Positions 16,891 through 27,195 of a stretch of DNA of 47,310 nt are shown here, piece after piece (position 1 is the stretch's first letter; each line of letters starts with the position of its first letter). This DNA is from Companilactobacillus keshanensis. GTDB taxonomy: Bacteria; Bacillota; Bacilli; Lactobacillales; Lactobacillaceae. The stretch covers positions 1-47,310 of the forward strand of contig NZ_RHOS01000017.1 in NCBI RefSeq assembly GCF_003946205.1, read 5' to 3'. Under the pieces are notes generated by a model. The model did no database searches. It was not told where the DNA came from and saw nothing but the letters and a program-made list of their open reading frames with translations. The translations under genes were made by a program, and so were the position numbers.

Positions 16891-16955
16891 GATAAACTAT
16901 ACAATGTCTTTTTTCCGTAAAAAATTTATCCACATTAAAGATTGGGGGGAAATCT

Positions 16956-18326
16956 TTGCAAAATATAAACGACGATTCAAATGCTCAAATCAAAGAATTC
17001 TGGGATTATTTAACTAAAAAATTAAAATCTAGTTTAACCCCCGTAAGTTACACGACTTGGGTAGAAAGCGCACATCCTTTATATATTTCTGGAAATGATC
17101 TTCATATTTCTGTTCCTAGTAATTTACACAAGGACTATTGGGAGCGACATTATACCGAGGATATTGCAATTTATTCATTTGAATTAAATGGTATTGAACT
17201 AAATCCTATTATTGAAACTGCTGAGGACCAAGCAAAAAAAGAGGAGCCGGCTACTCCTAAAAATAATGTCGAAAAAACAACTACCACTGGACACGTTTTT
17301 CATAATTCTCACTTAAATCCAAAATACACTTTTGATTCATTCATAACTGGTAGTGGTAACCAAATGGCCCACGCAGCAGCTTTAGCAGTTGCAGAAGATC
17401 CTGGTACTATTTACAATCCATTGTTTATTTATGGTGGTGTGGGACTTGGAAAAACTCATTTGATGCAAGCTATCGGACATCAAATGATAAAACTAGAACC
17501 CGCCGCAAATGTTAAATACGTTACCAGTGAAACTTTTGCTAATGACTTTATTAATTCCATTCAAACCAGAACTCAAGAAGAATTCCGTCAAGAATATCGT
17601 AATGTAGATTTATTACTAATAGATGATATTCAGTTCTTTGGCGAAAAAGAGGGGACTCAAGAGGAATTTTTCCATACTTTTAATGAACTGTACGCTAATA
17701 GTAAGCAAATAGTTATGACTTCTGATCGTTTACCAAACGAAATTCCTAAGCTTCAAGACAGATTGGTTTCACGTTTTAAATGGGGTTTACCAGTTGATAT
17801 CACTGCACCTGACCTTGAAACAAGAATTGCCATTTTACGTAACAAGGCTGAAGCTGAAAATCTTGAAATTCCTAATGACACTCTTTCATATATCGCTGAA
17901 CAAGTTGATACCAATGTTCGTGAATTAGAAGGTGCTTTACTACGAGTTCAAGCTTATTCAACAATGAATAAAGAAGACATAACTAAATCCATTGCAGCTG
18001 ATGCTTTAAAATCATTAAAACTTAACAAGGAACAAAACGGGTTGACCGTCGGAAAAATCCAGAGTCGTGTTGCTAAATACTATCGTGTTTCCGTCAATGA
18101 TCTAAAAGGTAAGAAACGTGTAAAAACAATTGTTGTTCCTAGACAAATTGCTATGTACTTAGCCCGAGAACTTACAGATAAATCTTTGCCACAAATTGGA
18201 ATGGAATTTGGTGGTAAGGATCATACGACAGTTATGCATTCATGTGATAAAATATCCGAGTTAGTTATAAAAAATGATGAAATAAAACGAGCCGTCAATG
18301 AATTGAAAGATGAACTCAGAAATTAA
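16956..18326 (+). CDS. dnaA: Chromosomal replication initiator DnaA
   Basis: AAA+ ATPase that binds DnaA boxes, melts the origin and loads the replicative helicase. The 456 residues comprise domain I (about 1-90, helicase/regulator contacts), a variable linker, the AAA+ domain III with Walker A GGVGLGKT (160-167) and Walker B LLLIDDIQF (D223-D224), and the C-terminal DNA-binding domain IV with the signature GGKDHTTVMHSCDKI. The start is TTG at 16956, supported by a strong GGGGGGA ribosome binding site ending 5 bases upstream; no in-frame ATG is better placed. It lies between the two DnaA-box clusters and is followed by dnaN, probably co-transcribed. Confidence 0.98.
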   Translation: MQNINDDSNAQIKEFWDYLTKKLKSSLTPVSYTTWVESAHPLYISGNDLHISVPSNLHKDYWERHYTEDIAIYSFELNGIELNPIIETAEDQAKKEEPATPKNNVEKTTTTGHVFHNSHLNPKYTFDSFITGSGNQMAHAAALAVAEDPGTIYNPLFIYGGVGLGKTHLMQAIGHQMIKLEPAANVKYVTSETFANDFINSIQTRTQEEFRQEYRNVDLLLIDDIQFFGEKEGTQEEFFHTFNELYANSKQIVMTSDRLPNEIPKLQDRLVSRFKWGLPVDITAPDLETRIAILRNKAEAENLEIPNDTLSYIAEQVDTNVRELEGALLRVQAYSTMNKEDITKSIAADALKSLKLNKEQNGLTVGKIQSRVAKYYRVSVNDLKGKKRVKTIVVPRQIAMYLARELTDKSLPQIGMEFGGKDHTTVMHSCDKISELVIKNDEIKRAVNELKDELRN

Positions 18327-18482
18327 CATGTTGAAAAGTATTTAAATTGTATCTTGTTATCCACACCTGTTAATAACAGGTTAAATCCAATAATATCTTA
18401 GCCTCATAAAAGTTATCCACAGAATCAACAGCACCTACTACTACTTCTATTTATATATTAATTAATTAAAAGAGGGGTACCT
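18327..18482 (+). other. Second origin half with DnaA boxes, DnaA-trios and unwinding element
   Basis: The dnaA-dnaN gap contains two perfect DnaA boxes in the same direction (18357-18365 and 18413-18421). They are separated by a perfect palindrome (CCTGTTA-A-TAACAGG, 18366-18380). After the second box come a short mixed spacer and the array CTA CTA CTA CTT CTA (18435-18449), followed by an AT-only tract (18450-18470). On the complementary strand the array reads as 3'-GAT-5' DnaA-trios, as in the Bacillus subtilis basal unwinding system, where DnaA climbs from the boxes onto a single strand and opens the duplex. This is the probable unwinding site of the chromosome. The AGAGGGG before dnaN is its ribosome binding site. 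Confidence 0.85.
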
Positions 18483-19619
18483 ATGAAATTTTCAATCGAC
18501 AGATCAAAATTCGTAAACCAGACAAATAACGTTCAACGAGCAATTTCCACAAAAACTACAATTCCAATACTTACAGGAATGAAACTAGATTTATCAGATA
18601 ATGGTTTGACCATTACTGGTAGTAATTCAGATATTTCTATAACTTCATTTATTTCAAAAGACGATACTGATAATGATTTAAGAATTGAAAGTACTGGATC
18701 GATCGTATTGCCAGCTAGATTCTTTAACGAAATCATCAAAAAGTTGCCTGGGGATAACTTTGATTTAGAAGTTTTAAGTAATAATCAAACTCTAATTTCT
18801 TCTGGCGTATCCGAATTTACTATCAATGGTTTGGATGCAAGCAATTATCCACACCTCCCAGAGGTAGAAACATCAAATCAATTAGTTTTCCCCACAGATT
18901 TATTTAAGGAAGTCGTTAATCAAACTGTTATTGCTGTTTCAAATCAAGAAAGTCGTCCGGTCTTAACTGGTGTTAATTTCTTGATCAGCAACGAGGGACT
19001 AGTTTCAGTCGCAACCGACAGTCATCGTTTGGCTCAAAGAAGAATCGATATCACCAGTGATGAAGATTACAACTTGATTATTCCTGGAAAGAGTTTGACC
19101 GAACTAGTTAGAACAATCAGTGATTCAGTCAAAGAAATTTCAATGTCAATTTCTGAGAATCAAGTTCTATTCAGTTTTGACAATGTTATGTTCTACTCAC
19201 GTCTGCTTGACGGAAGATATCCTGAAACAGATCGTTTGATTCCGGCTGACTCAAATACCAGAATTACTTTTGATACGACAAAATTATTAGGTTCCGTTGA
19301 GAGGGCTTCACTTCTTTCACATGAGAGTCGCAATAATGTTATCAAGCTGGAAATAAAGACTGCTGAAAAGAAAGCAACCCTTTATGGGAATTCACCAGAG
19401 GTCGGAACTGTTGAAGAAGTTCTTGATTTTGAGAGTATTGAAGGTGATGATCTGGAAATTTCATTTAACCCTGATTATTTGAAAGATGCTTTAAGATCAT
19501 TTGGTGGAAATACCAATATTGAGATGAGTTTTACTTCACCATTACATCCGTTCACTTTGAGACCAGTAGAGAATAAGGAAGACTTTGTTCAACTGATTAC
19601 TCCTGTTAGAACGTTTTAA
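18483..19619 (+). CDS. dnaN: DNA polymerase III beta subunit (sliding clamp)
   Basis: Forms the dimeric ring that tethers DNA polymerase III, and other partners, to DNA. At 378 residues it is of standard length, with three clamp domains (about 1-120, 128-245, 250-378). Recognisable segments are RPVLTGVNF, VATDSHRLAQRR (about 178-189) and the C-terminal end LITPVRTF, equivalent to the M-P-x-R-x family terminus. AGAGGGG lies 6 bases before the ATG. A perfect DnaA box (18845-18853) lies inside the coding region. The gene ends in a terminator (19627-19664), so the downstream yaaA-recF-gyr group needs its own promoter. Confidence 0.97.
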   Translation: MKFSIDRSKFVNQTNNVQRAISTKTTIPILTGMKLDLSDNGLTITGSNSDISITSFISKDDTDNDLRIESTGSIVLPARFFNEIIKKLPGDNFDLEVLSNNQTLISSGVSEFTINGLDASNYPHLPEVETSNQLVFPTDLFKEVVNQTVIAVSNQESRPVLTGVNFLISNEGLVSVATDSHRLAQRRIDITSDEDYNLIIPGKSLTELVRTISDSVKEISMSISENQVLFSFDNVMFYSRLLDGRYPETDRLIPADSNTRITFDTTKLLGSVERASLLSHESRNNVIKLEIKTAEKKATLYGNSPEVGTVEEVLDFESIEGDDLEISFNPDYLKDALRSFGGNTNIEMSFTSPLHPFTLRPVENKEDFVQLITPVRTF

Positions 19620-19626
19620 ATATGTC

Positions 19627-19664
19627 AAAAGGGCCAGAACATTTCGTTCTGACCCTTTTTTTTG
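19627..19664 (+). terminator. Terminator after dnaN
   Basis: Arms AAAAGGGCCAGAAC (19627-19640) and GTTCTGACCCTTTT (19646-19659), with one C-A mismatch and loop ATTTC, followed by a T-run. It ends the dnaA-dnaN transcript. Confidence 0.9.
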
Positions 19665-19769
19665 TCTGATTTGGAAATATGCCTTTATTTTGCGCTGTCT
19701 GTGATTTTTTTATCTTTTTTAGTGGGGAGCTACTAAACTGTTTGAAAATTGCTCTAAACGCCTGATAAG

Positions 19770-19798
19770 TTGTTTTTCGAGTTAAAAACCTCTATAAT
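19770..19798 (+). promoter_or_regulatory. Promoter of yaaA-recF-gyrB-gyrA
   Basis: -35 TTGTTT (19770-19775), 17-bp spacer and a perfect -10 TATAAT (19793-19798), 47 bases upstream of the yaaA start. The stretch from 19664 to 19770 shows no gene. Confidence 0.65.
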
Positions 19799-19844
19799 TA
19801 TAATATGTCATTAAATATGTAAATCTAATAAATAGGGTGTTAAT

Positions 19845-20054
19845 ATGTCGCAAAAAATAAAGATTGAAACGGAATTTATAACGTTAGGACAGTTTTTAAA
19901 GGACGTTGGAATCATTTCAACCGGTGGCCAAGCCAAGTGGTATCTGAAAGATAATGAGGTGCAACTTAATGGAGAATTGGAGGATCGTCGAGGCAAGAAA
20001 TTGCATAAAGGCGATGTATTAATTATCGATAAAGAATCTTACGAGATTGAATAA
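19845..20054 (+). CDS. yaaA: S4-domain RNA-binding protein YaaA
   Basis: A 69-residue protein consisting of one S4 RNA-binding domain: TLGQFLKDVGIISTGGQAKWYLKDNEVQLNGELEDRRGKKLHKGDVL spans about residues 14-60, with the arginine and lysine residues that contact structured RNA. YaaA homologues are conserved between dnaN and recF in Firmicutes and are related to ribosome-associated S4 proteins; the exact role is not settled. The stop is 6 bases before the recF start, indicating one operon with recF and the gyrase genes. Confidence 0.9.
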   Translation: MSQKIKIETEFITLGQFLKDVGIISTGGQAKWYLKDNEVQLNGELEDRRGKKLHKGDVLIIDKESYEIE

Positions 20055-20060
20055 AAGCAC

Positions 20061-23134
<3,074 letters not shown>

Positions 23135-23151
23135 GGAGGTAAAGCAAGTTA

Positions 23152-25692
23152 ATGGACGATCGAAGAATATCCAATGTTAATCTAACGGAAGTTATGAAAA
23201 AATCTTTCGTGGATTATGCCGCTAGTGTTATCGTTTCAAGAGCACTTCCAGATGTGCGTGATGGATTGAAGCCAGTTCACCGTCGTATTCTTTACGGTAT
23301 GAATGAACTTGGCGTTACGCCAGATAAACCATATAAAAAGAGTGCTCGTTTTGTCGGTGACATCATGGGTAAATATCATCCACATGGGGACTCTGCCATT
23401 TATGAATCAATGGTCAGAATGGCTCAGGACTTTAGTTACCGTTATCCATTAGTTGATGGACACGGAAACTTTGGTTCAATTGATGGTGATCCACCCGCTG
23501 CCATGCGTTATACCGAAGCTCGTATGAGTAAAATGGCAGTTGAAATGTTGCGTGATATTAATAAAGATACCGTTGATTTAGTACCAAACTATGACGGTGA
23601 AGAAAAGGAACCAATGGTACTTCCTGCACGTTTTCCAAATCTTTTGGTCAATGGGGCAACCGGAATTGCCGTTGGTATGACTACTAATATCCCTTCACAT
23701 AACTTAAAAGAAGTTATTGATGCTTTGCATATTTTGATGAGAAATAAAGATGCAAGTATTGCTGATTTGATGAAGGTATTACCTGGACCTGATTTCCCCA
23801 CTGGAGGAATCATTATGGGCCGTTCTGGAATTAGAAAAGCCTATGAAAACGGAAAAGGTACAATCATTTTGCGTGCCAAAGTCGACGTTATAACTAAGAA
23901 GAACGGTCAGGAACAAATTATTGTTACTGAATTGCCTTATATGGTCAATAAAGCCAACTTAGTGGAACGTATCGCTGAATTAGCACGTGATAAAAAACTC
24001 GATGGTATCACTGATTTAAACGATGAATCTGACCGTGAGGGTATGAGAGTCGTTATTGATATTCGTCGTGATATGAGTGCTTCTGTTGTCTTGAATAACC
24101 TCTATAAATTGACACAACTACAAATTTCTTACGGTATCAATATGGTTGCTATCGTTGATAAAACACCACGTGTCTTATCACTTAAAGAAGTTCTAGTTTA
24201 TTATTTGAAGCACCAAGAAGTTGTTATCAGAAGAAGAACTAAATATGAATTGGACCGTGCTCAGGCTCGTGCTCATATTCTAGAAGGATTGAGAATTGCT
24301 CTGGATCATATTGATGAAATCATCAGTATTATCAGAGGTTCACAAACTTCCAGTGTGGCTAAACAAACTTTGATGGATCGTTTTAAATTATCAGATAAAC
24401 AATCACAAGCTATCCTTGATATGCGTTTGGTTCGTTTGACTGGTTTGGAACGTGAAAAAGTTGAGGCCGAATATCAAGATCTTTTAGTAAAAATTGCTGA
24501 TTACAAAGATATTTTGAATACACCAGAACGTGTAGATAAAATTATTTATGATGAATTACTAGATATCCAAGATAAGTTTGGTGATCCTAGAAGAACCGAA
24601 ATTCGTGCCAGTGAAGTTGCTAATATTGAAGATGAGGACTTGATCGAAGAAGAGAATATCTTAGTTGTCTTGACTCATAATGGATATCTCAAGCGCCTAT
24701 CTGCTGATGAATTCAGAGTTCAAAATCGTGGTGGCCGTGGTATCCAAGGTATGGGTATTCATGATGATGACTTTATTGAACATATGATTTACGCATCGAC
24801 TCATGATCGAATGTTGTTCTTTACTAATACTGGTAAAGTTTATCGGACTAAGGGTTATGAGGTACCTGAATACGGTCGTACGGCTAAGGGTATTCCCGTG
24901 ATCAACTTGTTGAACATTGAAAAGGGTGAAAAGATTCAAACTGTTATCAATGTTGGACGTGACGTTGATAAGGAAAATTCATTCCTCTTTTTTGTTACTA
25001 AATATGGAACCGTTAAACGCACGCCAGTAACTGATTTTGCCAATATCAGACATTCCGGCCTTCGTTCGATCACGTTAAAAGACGGTGATGAATTAACTAA
25101 TGTTTTCTTAACAGATGGCAGCAAAGTTATCTTTATCGGAACTCACAGAGGTTATGCTGTAACCTTTAGAGAAAGCGATGTTCGTCCAATGGGTAGAACT
25201 GCAGCCGGTGTTCGTGGTATCAAACTTCGAGAGGAAGATTATGTCGTTGGTTCATCAATCGTTGAGCCAGGACAAGAGGTTCTTACAATCTCTGAAAAGG
25301 GTTATGGTAAGCGAACTAAGGTTGAAGAATATCCAATCAAAGGACGTGGCGGTAAAGGTATCAAGACTGCTAACGTGACTGAAAAGAATGGACCGATTGC
25401 CGGAATTACTTCCGTCAGTGGGGATGAAGATATCATGCTGATTACAGATATGGGTGTTATGATCCGTTTTGAAGTTCAAAGCGTTTCACAAACAGGCCGT
25501 GCTACTTTAGGTGTTAGATTGATCAAGGTTGATGGCGAGTCTATCGTTTCAACTATGGCTAAAATCCAACATGAAGAAACTGAAGAAGATACTGATCAAG
25601 ATAATTCTGATGATCCAGTTAATAATGAAACAAGTGAAGATAATGATGAATCCGTTGACGTAAATAAGGATTCAGATAATACTGAAGAGTAA
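23152..25692 (+). CDS. gyrA: DNA gyrase subunit A
   Basis: DNA-cleaving and religating subunit of gyrase. The 846 residues have the winged-helix active site with catalytic tyrosine Y120 in [12 protein letters not shown] and a six-bladed C-terminal DNA-wrapping domain (about 500-805) containing the GyrA box QNRGGRG. The quinolone-determining segment reads [10 protein letters not shown] with Ser81 and Glu85, the sensitive-type residues in related bacteria. The last 40 or so residues are low-complexity and very acidic (Glu/Asp/Asn-rich), a tail thought in other species to regulate supercoiling. A strong terminator follows. Confidence 0.98.
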   Translation: MDDRRISNVNLTEVMKKSFVDYAASVIVSRALPDVRDGLKPVHRRILYGMNELGVTPDKPYKKSARFVGDIMGKYHPHGDSAIYESMVRMAQDFSYRYPLVDGHGNFGSIDGDPPAAMRYTEARMSKMAVEMLRDINKDTVDLVPNYDGEEKEPMVLPARFPNLLVNGATGIAVGMTTNIPSHNLKEVIDALHILMRNKDASIADLMKVLPGPDFPTGGIIMGRSGIRKAYENGKGTIILRAKVDVITKKNGQEQIIVTELPYMVNKANLVERIAELARDKKLDGITDLNDESDREGMRVVIDIRRDMSASVVLNNLYKLTQLQISYGINMVAIVDKTPRVLSLKEVLVYYLKHQEVVIRRRTKYELDRAQARAHILEGLRIALDHIDEIISIIRGSQTSSVAKQTLMDRFKLSDKQSQAILDMRLVRLTGLEREKVEAEYQDLLVKIADYKDILNTPERVDKIIYDELLDIQDKFGDPRRTEIRASEVANIEDEDLIEEENILVVLTHNGYLKRLSADEFRVQNRGGRGIQGMGIHDDDFIEHMIYASTHDRMLFFTNTGKVYRTKGYEVPEYGRTAKGIPVINLLNIEKGEKIQTVINVGRDVDKENSFLFFVTKYGTVKRTPVTDFANIRHSGLRSITLKDGDELTNVFLTDGSKVIFIGTHRGYAVTFRESDVRPMGRTAAGVRGIKLREEDYVVGSSIVEPGQEVLTISEKGYGKRTKVEEYPIKGRGGKGIKTANVTEKNGPIAGITSVSGDEDIMLITDMGVMIRFEVQSVSQTGRATLGVRLIKVDGESIVSTMAKIQHEETEEDTDQDNSDDPVNNETSEDNDESVDVNKDSDNTEE

Positions 25693-25762
25693 AAAAAAGT
25701 GTTTCTGCGTAATTTGATATGTATCAAGTTTTTGATACGTGTCAGGCAGAAACACTTTTTTA
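25693..25762 (+). terminator. Long terminator after gyrA
   Basis: Arms AAAAAAGTGTTTCTGC (within 25693-25708) and GCAGAAACACTTTTTT (25746-25761) enclose a second smaller hairpin (GTATCAA...TTGATAC). The structure starts right after the gyrA stop codon. Confidence 0.88.
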
Positions 25763-25840
25763 TTGGTAAATTTATCTAGAAATTCTTTGTAAGTTATGCT
25801 AAACTATAACATCGTGAGTATAAAATGTAGTTAATTTATG

Positions 25841-25879
25841 CTCCTTGTTCTTTAAGTAGAACCATTAGACCATAAGGAG
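25841..25879 (+). promoter_or_regulatory. rpsF leader hairpin that masks the ribosome binding site
   Basis: CTCCTT (25841-25846) pairs with AAGGAG (25874-25879), the rpsF Shine-Dalgarno sequence. Inside it GTTCT (25847-25851) pairs with AGAAC (25858-25862), leaving an 11-base one-sided bulge (25863-25873). This resembles the S6:S18-binding leader motif of rpsF operons, through which the S6-S18 complex represses its own translation. The match to that motif is by layout, not by alignment. Confidence 0.55.
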
Positions 25880-25889
25880 GTGTACAGTC

Positions 25890-26186
25890 ATGGCTGAAAC
25901 ACATTACGAAATTACATACATCATCAAACCTGATGTTGAAGAAGACGCAAAGAAAACTCTAATCGATCGTTTTGATAAGATCCTTACAGATAACGGCGCC
26001 AAAGTAATCGATTCAAAAGACTGGGAAAAGAAACGCTTAGCATACGAAATTGCTAACTATAAAGAAGGTGTCTACCATATTGTAAACGTAGACGCTGACA
26101 ACGATGAAGCAATCAATGAATTCGATCGTCTATCAAAGATCGAAGACAACATTCTTCGTCACATGATCATCAAACGTGAAGACTAA
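25890..26186 (+). CDS. rpsF: 30S ribosomal protein S6
   Basis: Small-subunit protein that binds 16S rRNA as a pair with S18. The 98 residues form the ferredoxin-like S6 fold: [15 protein letters not shown] at the start, [27 protein letters not shown] in the middle (the K-R-L-A-Y-x-I signature) and [11 protein letters not shown] at the end. A strong AAGGAGG lies 10 bases upstream of the ATG but can be hidden in a leader hairpin. It starts the rpsF-ssb-rpsR operon. Confidence 0.97.
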   Translation: MAETHYEITYIIKPDVEEDAKKTLIDRFDKILTDNGAKVIDSKDWEKKRLAYEIANYKEGVYHIVNVDADNDEAINEFDRLSKIEDNILRHMIIKRED

Positions 26187-26189
26187 TTT

Positions 26190-26205
26190 TGTTTCACGTG
26201 AAACA
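26190..26205. other. Perfect parS site
   Basis: TGTTTCACGTGAAACA is identical to the ParB/Spo0J-binding consensus and is a perfect 16-bp palindrome. It occupies the gap between the rpsF stop and the ssb ribosome binding site, about 8 kb from the probable unwinding site. ParB loaded here spreads and recruits SMC for chromosome segregation. parA and parB are not in this window. Confidence 0.93.
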
Positions 26206-26223
26206 TTTTAAGGAGGCAGGTAT

Positions 26224-26784
26224 ATGATTAATCGAGTAGTTCTAGTGGGACGCCTGACACGTGATCCTGAACTTAGATATACTGCCAATGGTGCAGCAGT
26301 TGCCAGTTTTACAGTCGCTGTAAACAGACAATTTACTAATGCTCAAGGTGAGCGCGAAGCTGATTTTATTAATTGTGTTATTTGGAGAAAAGCCGCAGAA
26401 AACTTTTCTAATTTTACTAATAAAGGTTCACTTGTTGGAATTGATGGACGTCTTCAAACACGTAACTATGAAAACCAACAAGGTCAAAGGGTCTATGTTA
26501 CTGAGGTAGTTGTTGAAAACTTCTCATTACTAGAGTCAAGATCTGACAGTGAAAAGAGATCAAGTTCAAGTAGCAATAATAATCCAAATCAAGCTCCTAA
26601 TTACAACCAACAAAATCAATCATCAAATCAGTCTCCAGTAAATAACAATAATAGCAACAATAACAATAACTTTAATAATCAATCTAACAATAATAGTAAC
26701 AGTAACAACTCAAATAATATGGGCGATCCATTTGCTGATAACAGTAAACCAATCGACATATCAGATGACGACTTACCATTCTAA
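26224..26784 (+). CDS. ssb: Single-stranded DNA-binding protein
   Basis: Protects single-stranded DNA and recruits replication and repair proteins. Of 186 residues, the first 110 or so form the OB fold ([71 protein letters not shown]). A linker of about 55 residues is almost only Asn, Gln and Ser. The C-terminal tip DISDDDLPF is the protein-interaction hook. The Asn-rich linker is encoded by near-repetitive AAT/AAC triplets (about 26640-26715) and may vary in length between strains. It lies between rpsF and rpsR in the usual operon. Confidence 0.97.
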   Translation: MINRVVLVGRLTRDPELRYTANGAAVASFTVAVNRQFTNAQGEREADFINCVIWRKAAENFSNFTNKGSLVGIDGRLQTRNYENQQGQRVYVTEVVVENFSLLESRSDSEKRSSSSSNNNPNQAPNYNQQNQSSNQSPVNNNNSNNNNNFNNQSNNNSNSNNSNNMGDPFADNSKPIDISDDDLPF

Positions 26785-26803
26785 AGTGAAGGGAATGACA
26801 TAA

Positions 26804-27040
26804 ATGGCTCAACAAAGAAGAGGCGGACGTAGAAGACGTAAAGTTGACTTCATCGCAGCTAACCATATCGAATTTATCGATTATAAAGATACAGAATTAC
26901 TTAAGAGATTTATCTCAGAACGTGGTAAGATTTTGCCAAGACGTGTAACTGGTACAAGTGCTAAGAACCAAAGAATGCTTACAATTGCTATCAAACGTGC
27001 AAGAATCATGGCTCTATTACCATTCGTCGCTGAAGATTAA
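26804..27040 (+). CDS. rpsR: 30S ribosomal protein S18
   Basis: Small-subunit protein that forms a heterodimer with S6. The 78 residues are basic and show the family core: N-terminal [61 protein letters not shown]. It lies 19 bases after ssb with a GAAGGGA ribosome binding site, and a terminator follows at 27056-27082. Confidence 0.98.
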   Translation: MAQQRRGGRRRRKVDFIAANHIEFIDYKDTELLKRFISERGKILPRRVTGTSAKNQRMLTIAIKRARIMALLPFVAED

Positions 27041-27055
27041 TTGAAAATTAATTGA

Positions 27056-27082
27056 AGACCACTGAAAAGTGGTCTTTTTTTA
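27056..27082 (+). terminator. Terminator after rpsR
   Basis: Stem AGACCACT (27056-27063), loop GAAA, AGTGGTCT (27068-27075), then a T-run. It ends the rpsF-ssb-rpsR operon. Confidence 0.92.
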
Positions 27083-27138
27083 TTCTCTGAATTAACAAAA
27101 TTTCAATTTTGATATCGTCAAAGTCTTATATTTAAATA

Positions 27139-27167
27139 TTAAAAGTGAAACCCTGCTGTGATAAAAT
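27139..27167 (+). promoter_or_regulatory. Probable promoter of gdpP-rplI-dnaB
   Basis: -35-like TTAAAA (27139-27144), 17-bp spacer and -10 TAAAAT (27162-27167), about 29 bases upstream of the gdpP start. The -35 is weak. Confidence 0.42.
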
Positions 27168-27195
27168 TAAGAGGTACGTTTAAGAGGGGACTAAT

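Larger units (their letters stand above)
16444..16955. other. Origin region upstream of dnaA, with DnaA-box cluster
   Basis: The 512-bp gene-free stretch between the divergent rpmH and dnaA carries many DnaA boxes (consensus TTATCCACA). Perfect copies are at 16601-16609 (minus), 16691-16699 (plus), 16766-16774 (minus) and 16926-16934 (plus). Near matches are at 16612-16620 (TGTGGAAGC), 16648-16656 (TTATCGACA) and 16868-16876 (TGTGGAAAA). Between them lie T- and A-rich tracts. This is the first half of a bipartite Firmicute origin; the unwinding element is more likely in the dnaA-dnaN gap. The region also holds the rpmH and dnaA promoters. No credible small gene was seen in it. Confidence 0.9.

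Noticed and set aside
26640-26715. AAT/AAC triplet tract as a CRISPR or satellite repeat
   Set aside because: It is in frame within ssb and explained by the Asn/Ser-rich linker; there are no spacers.
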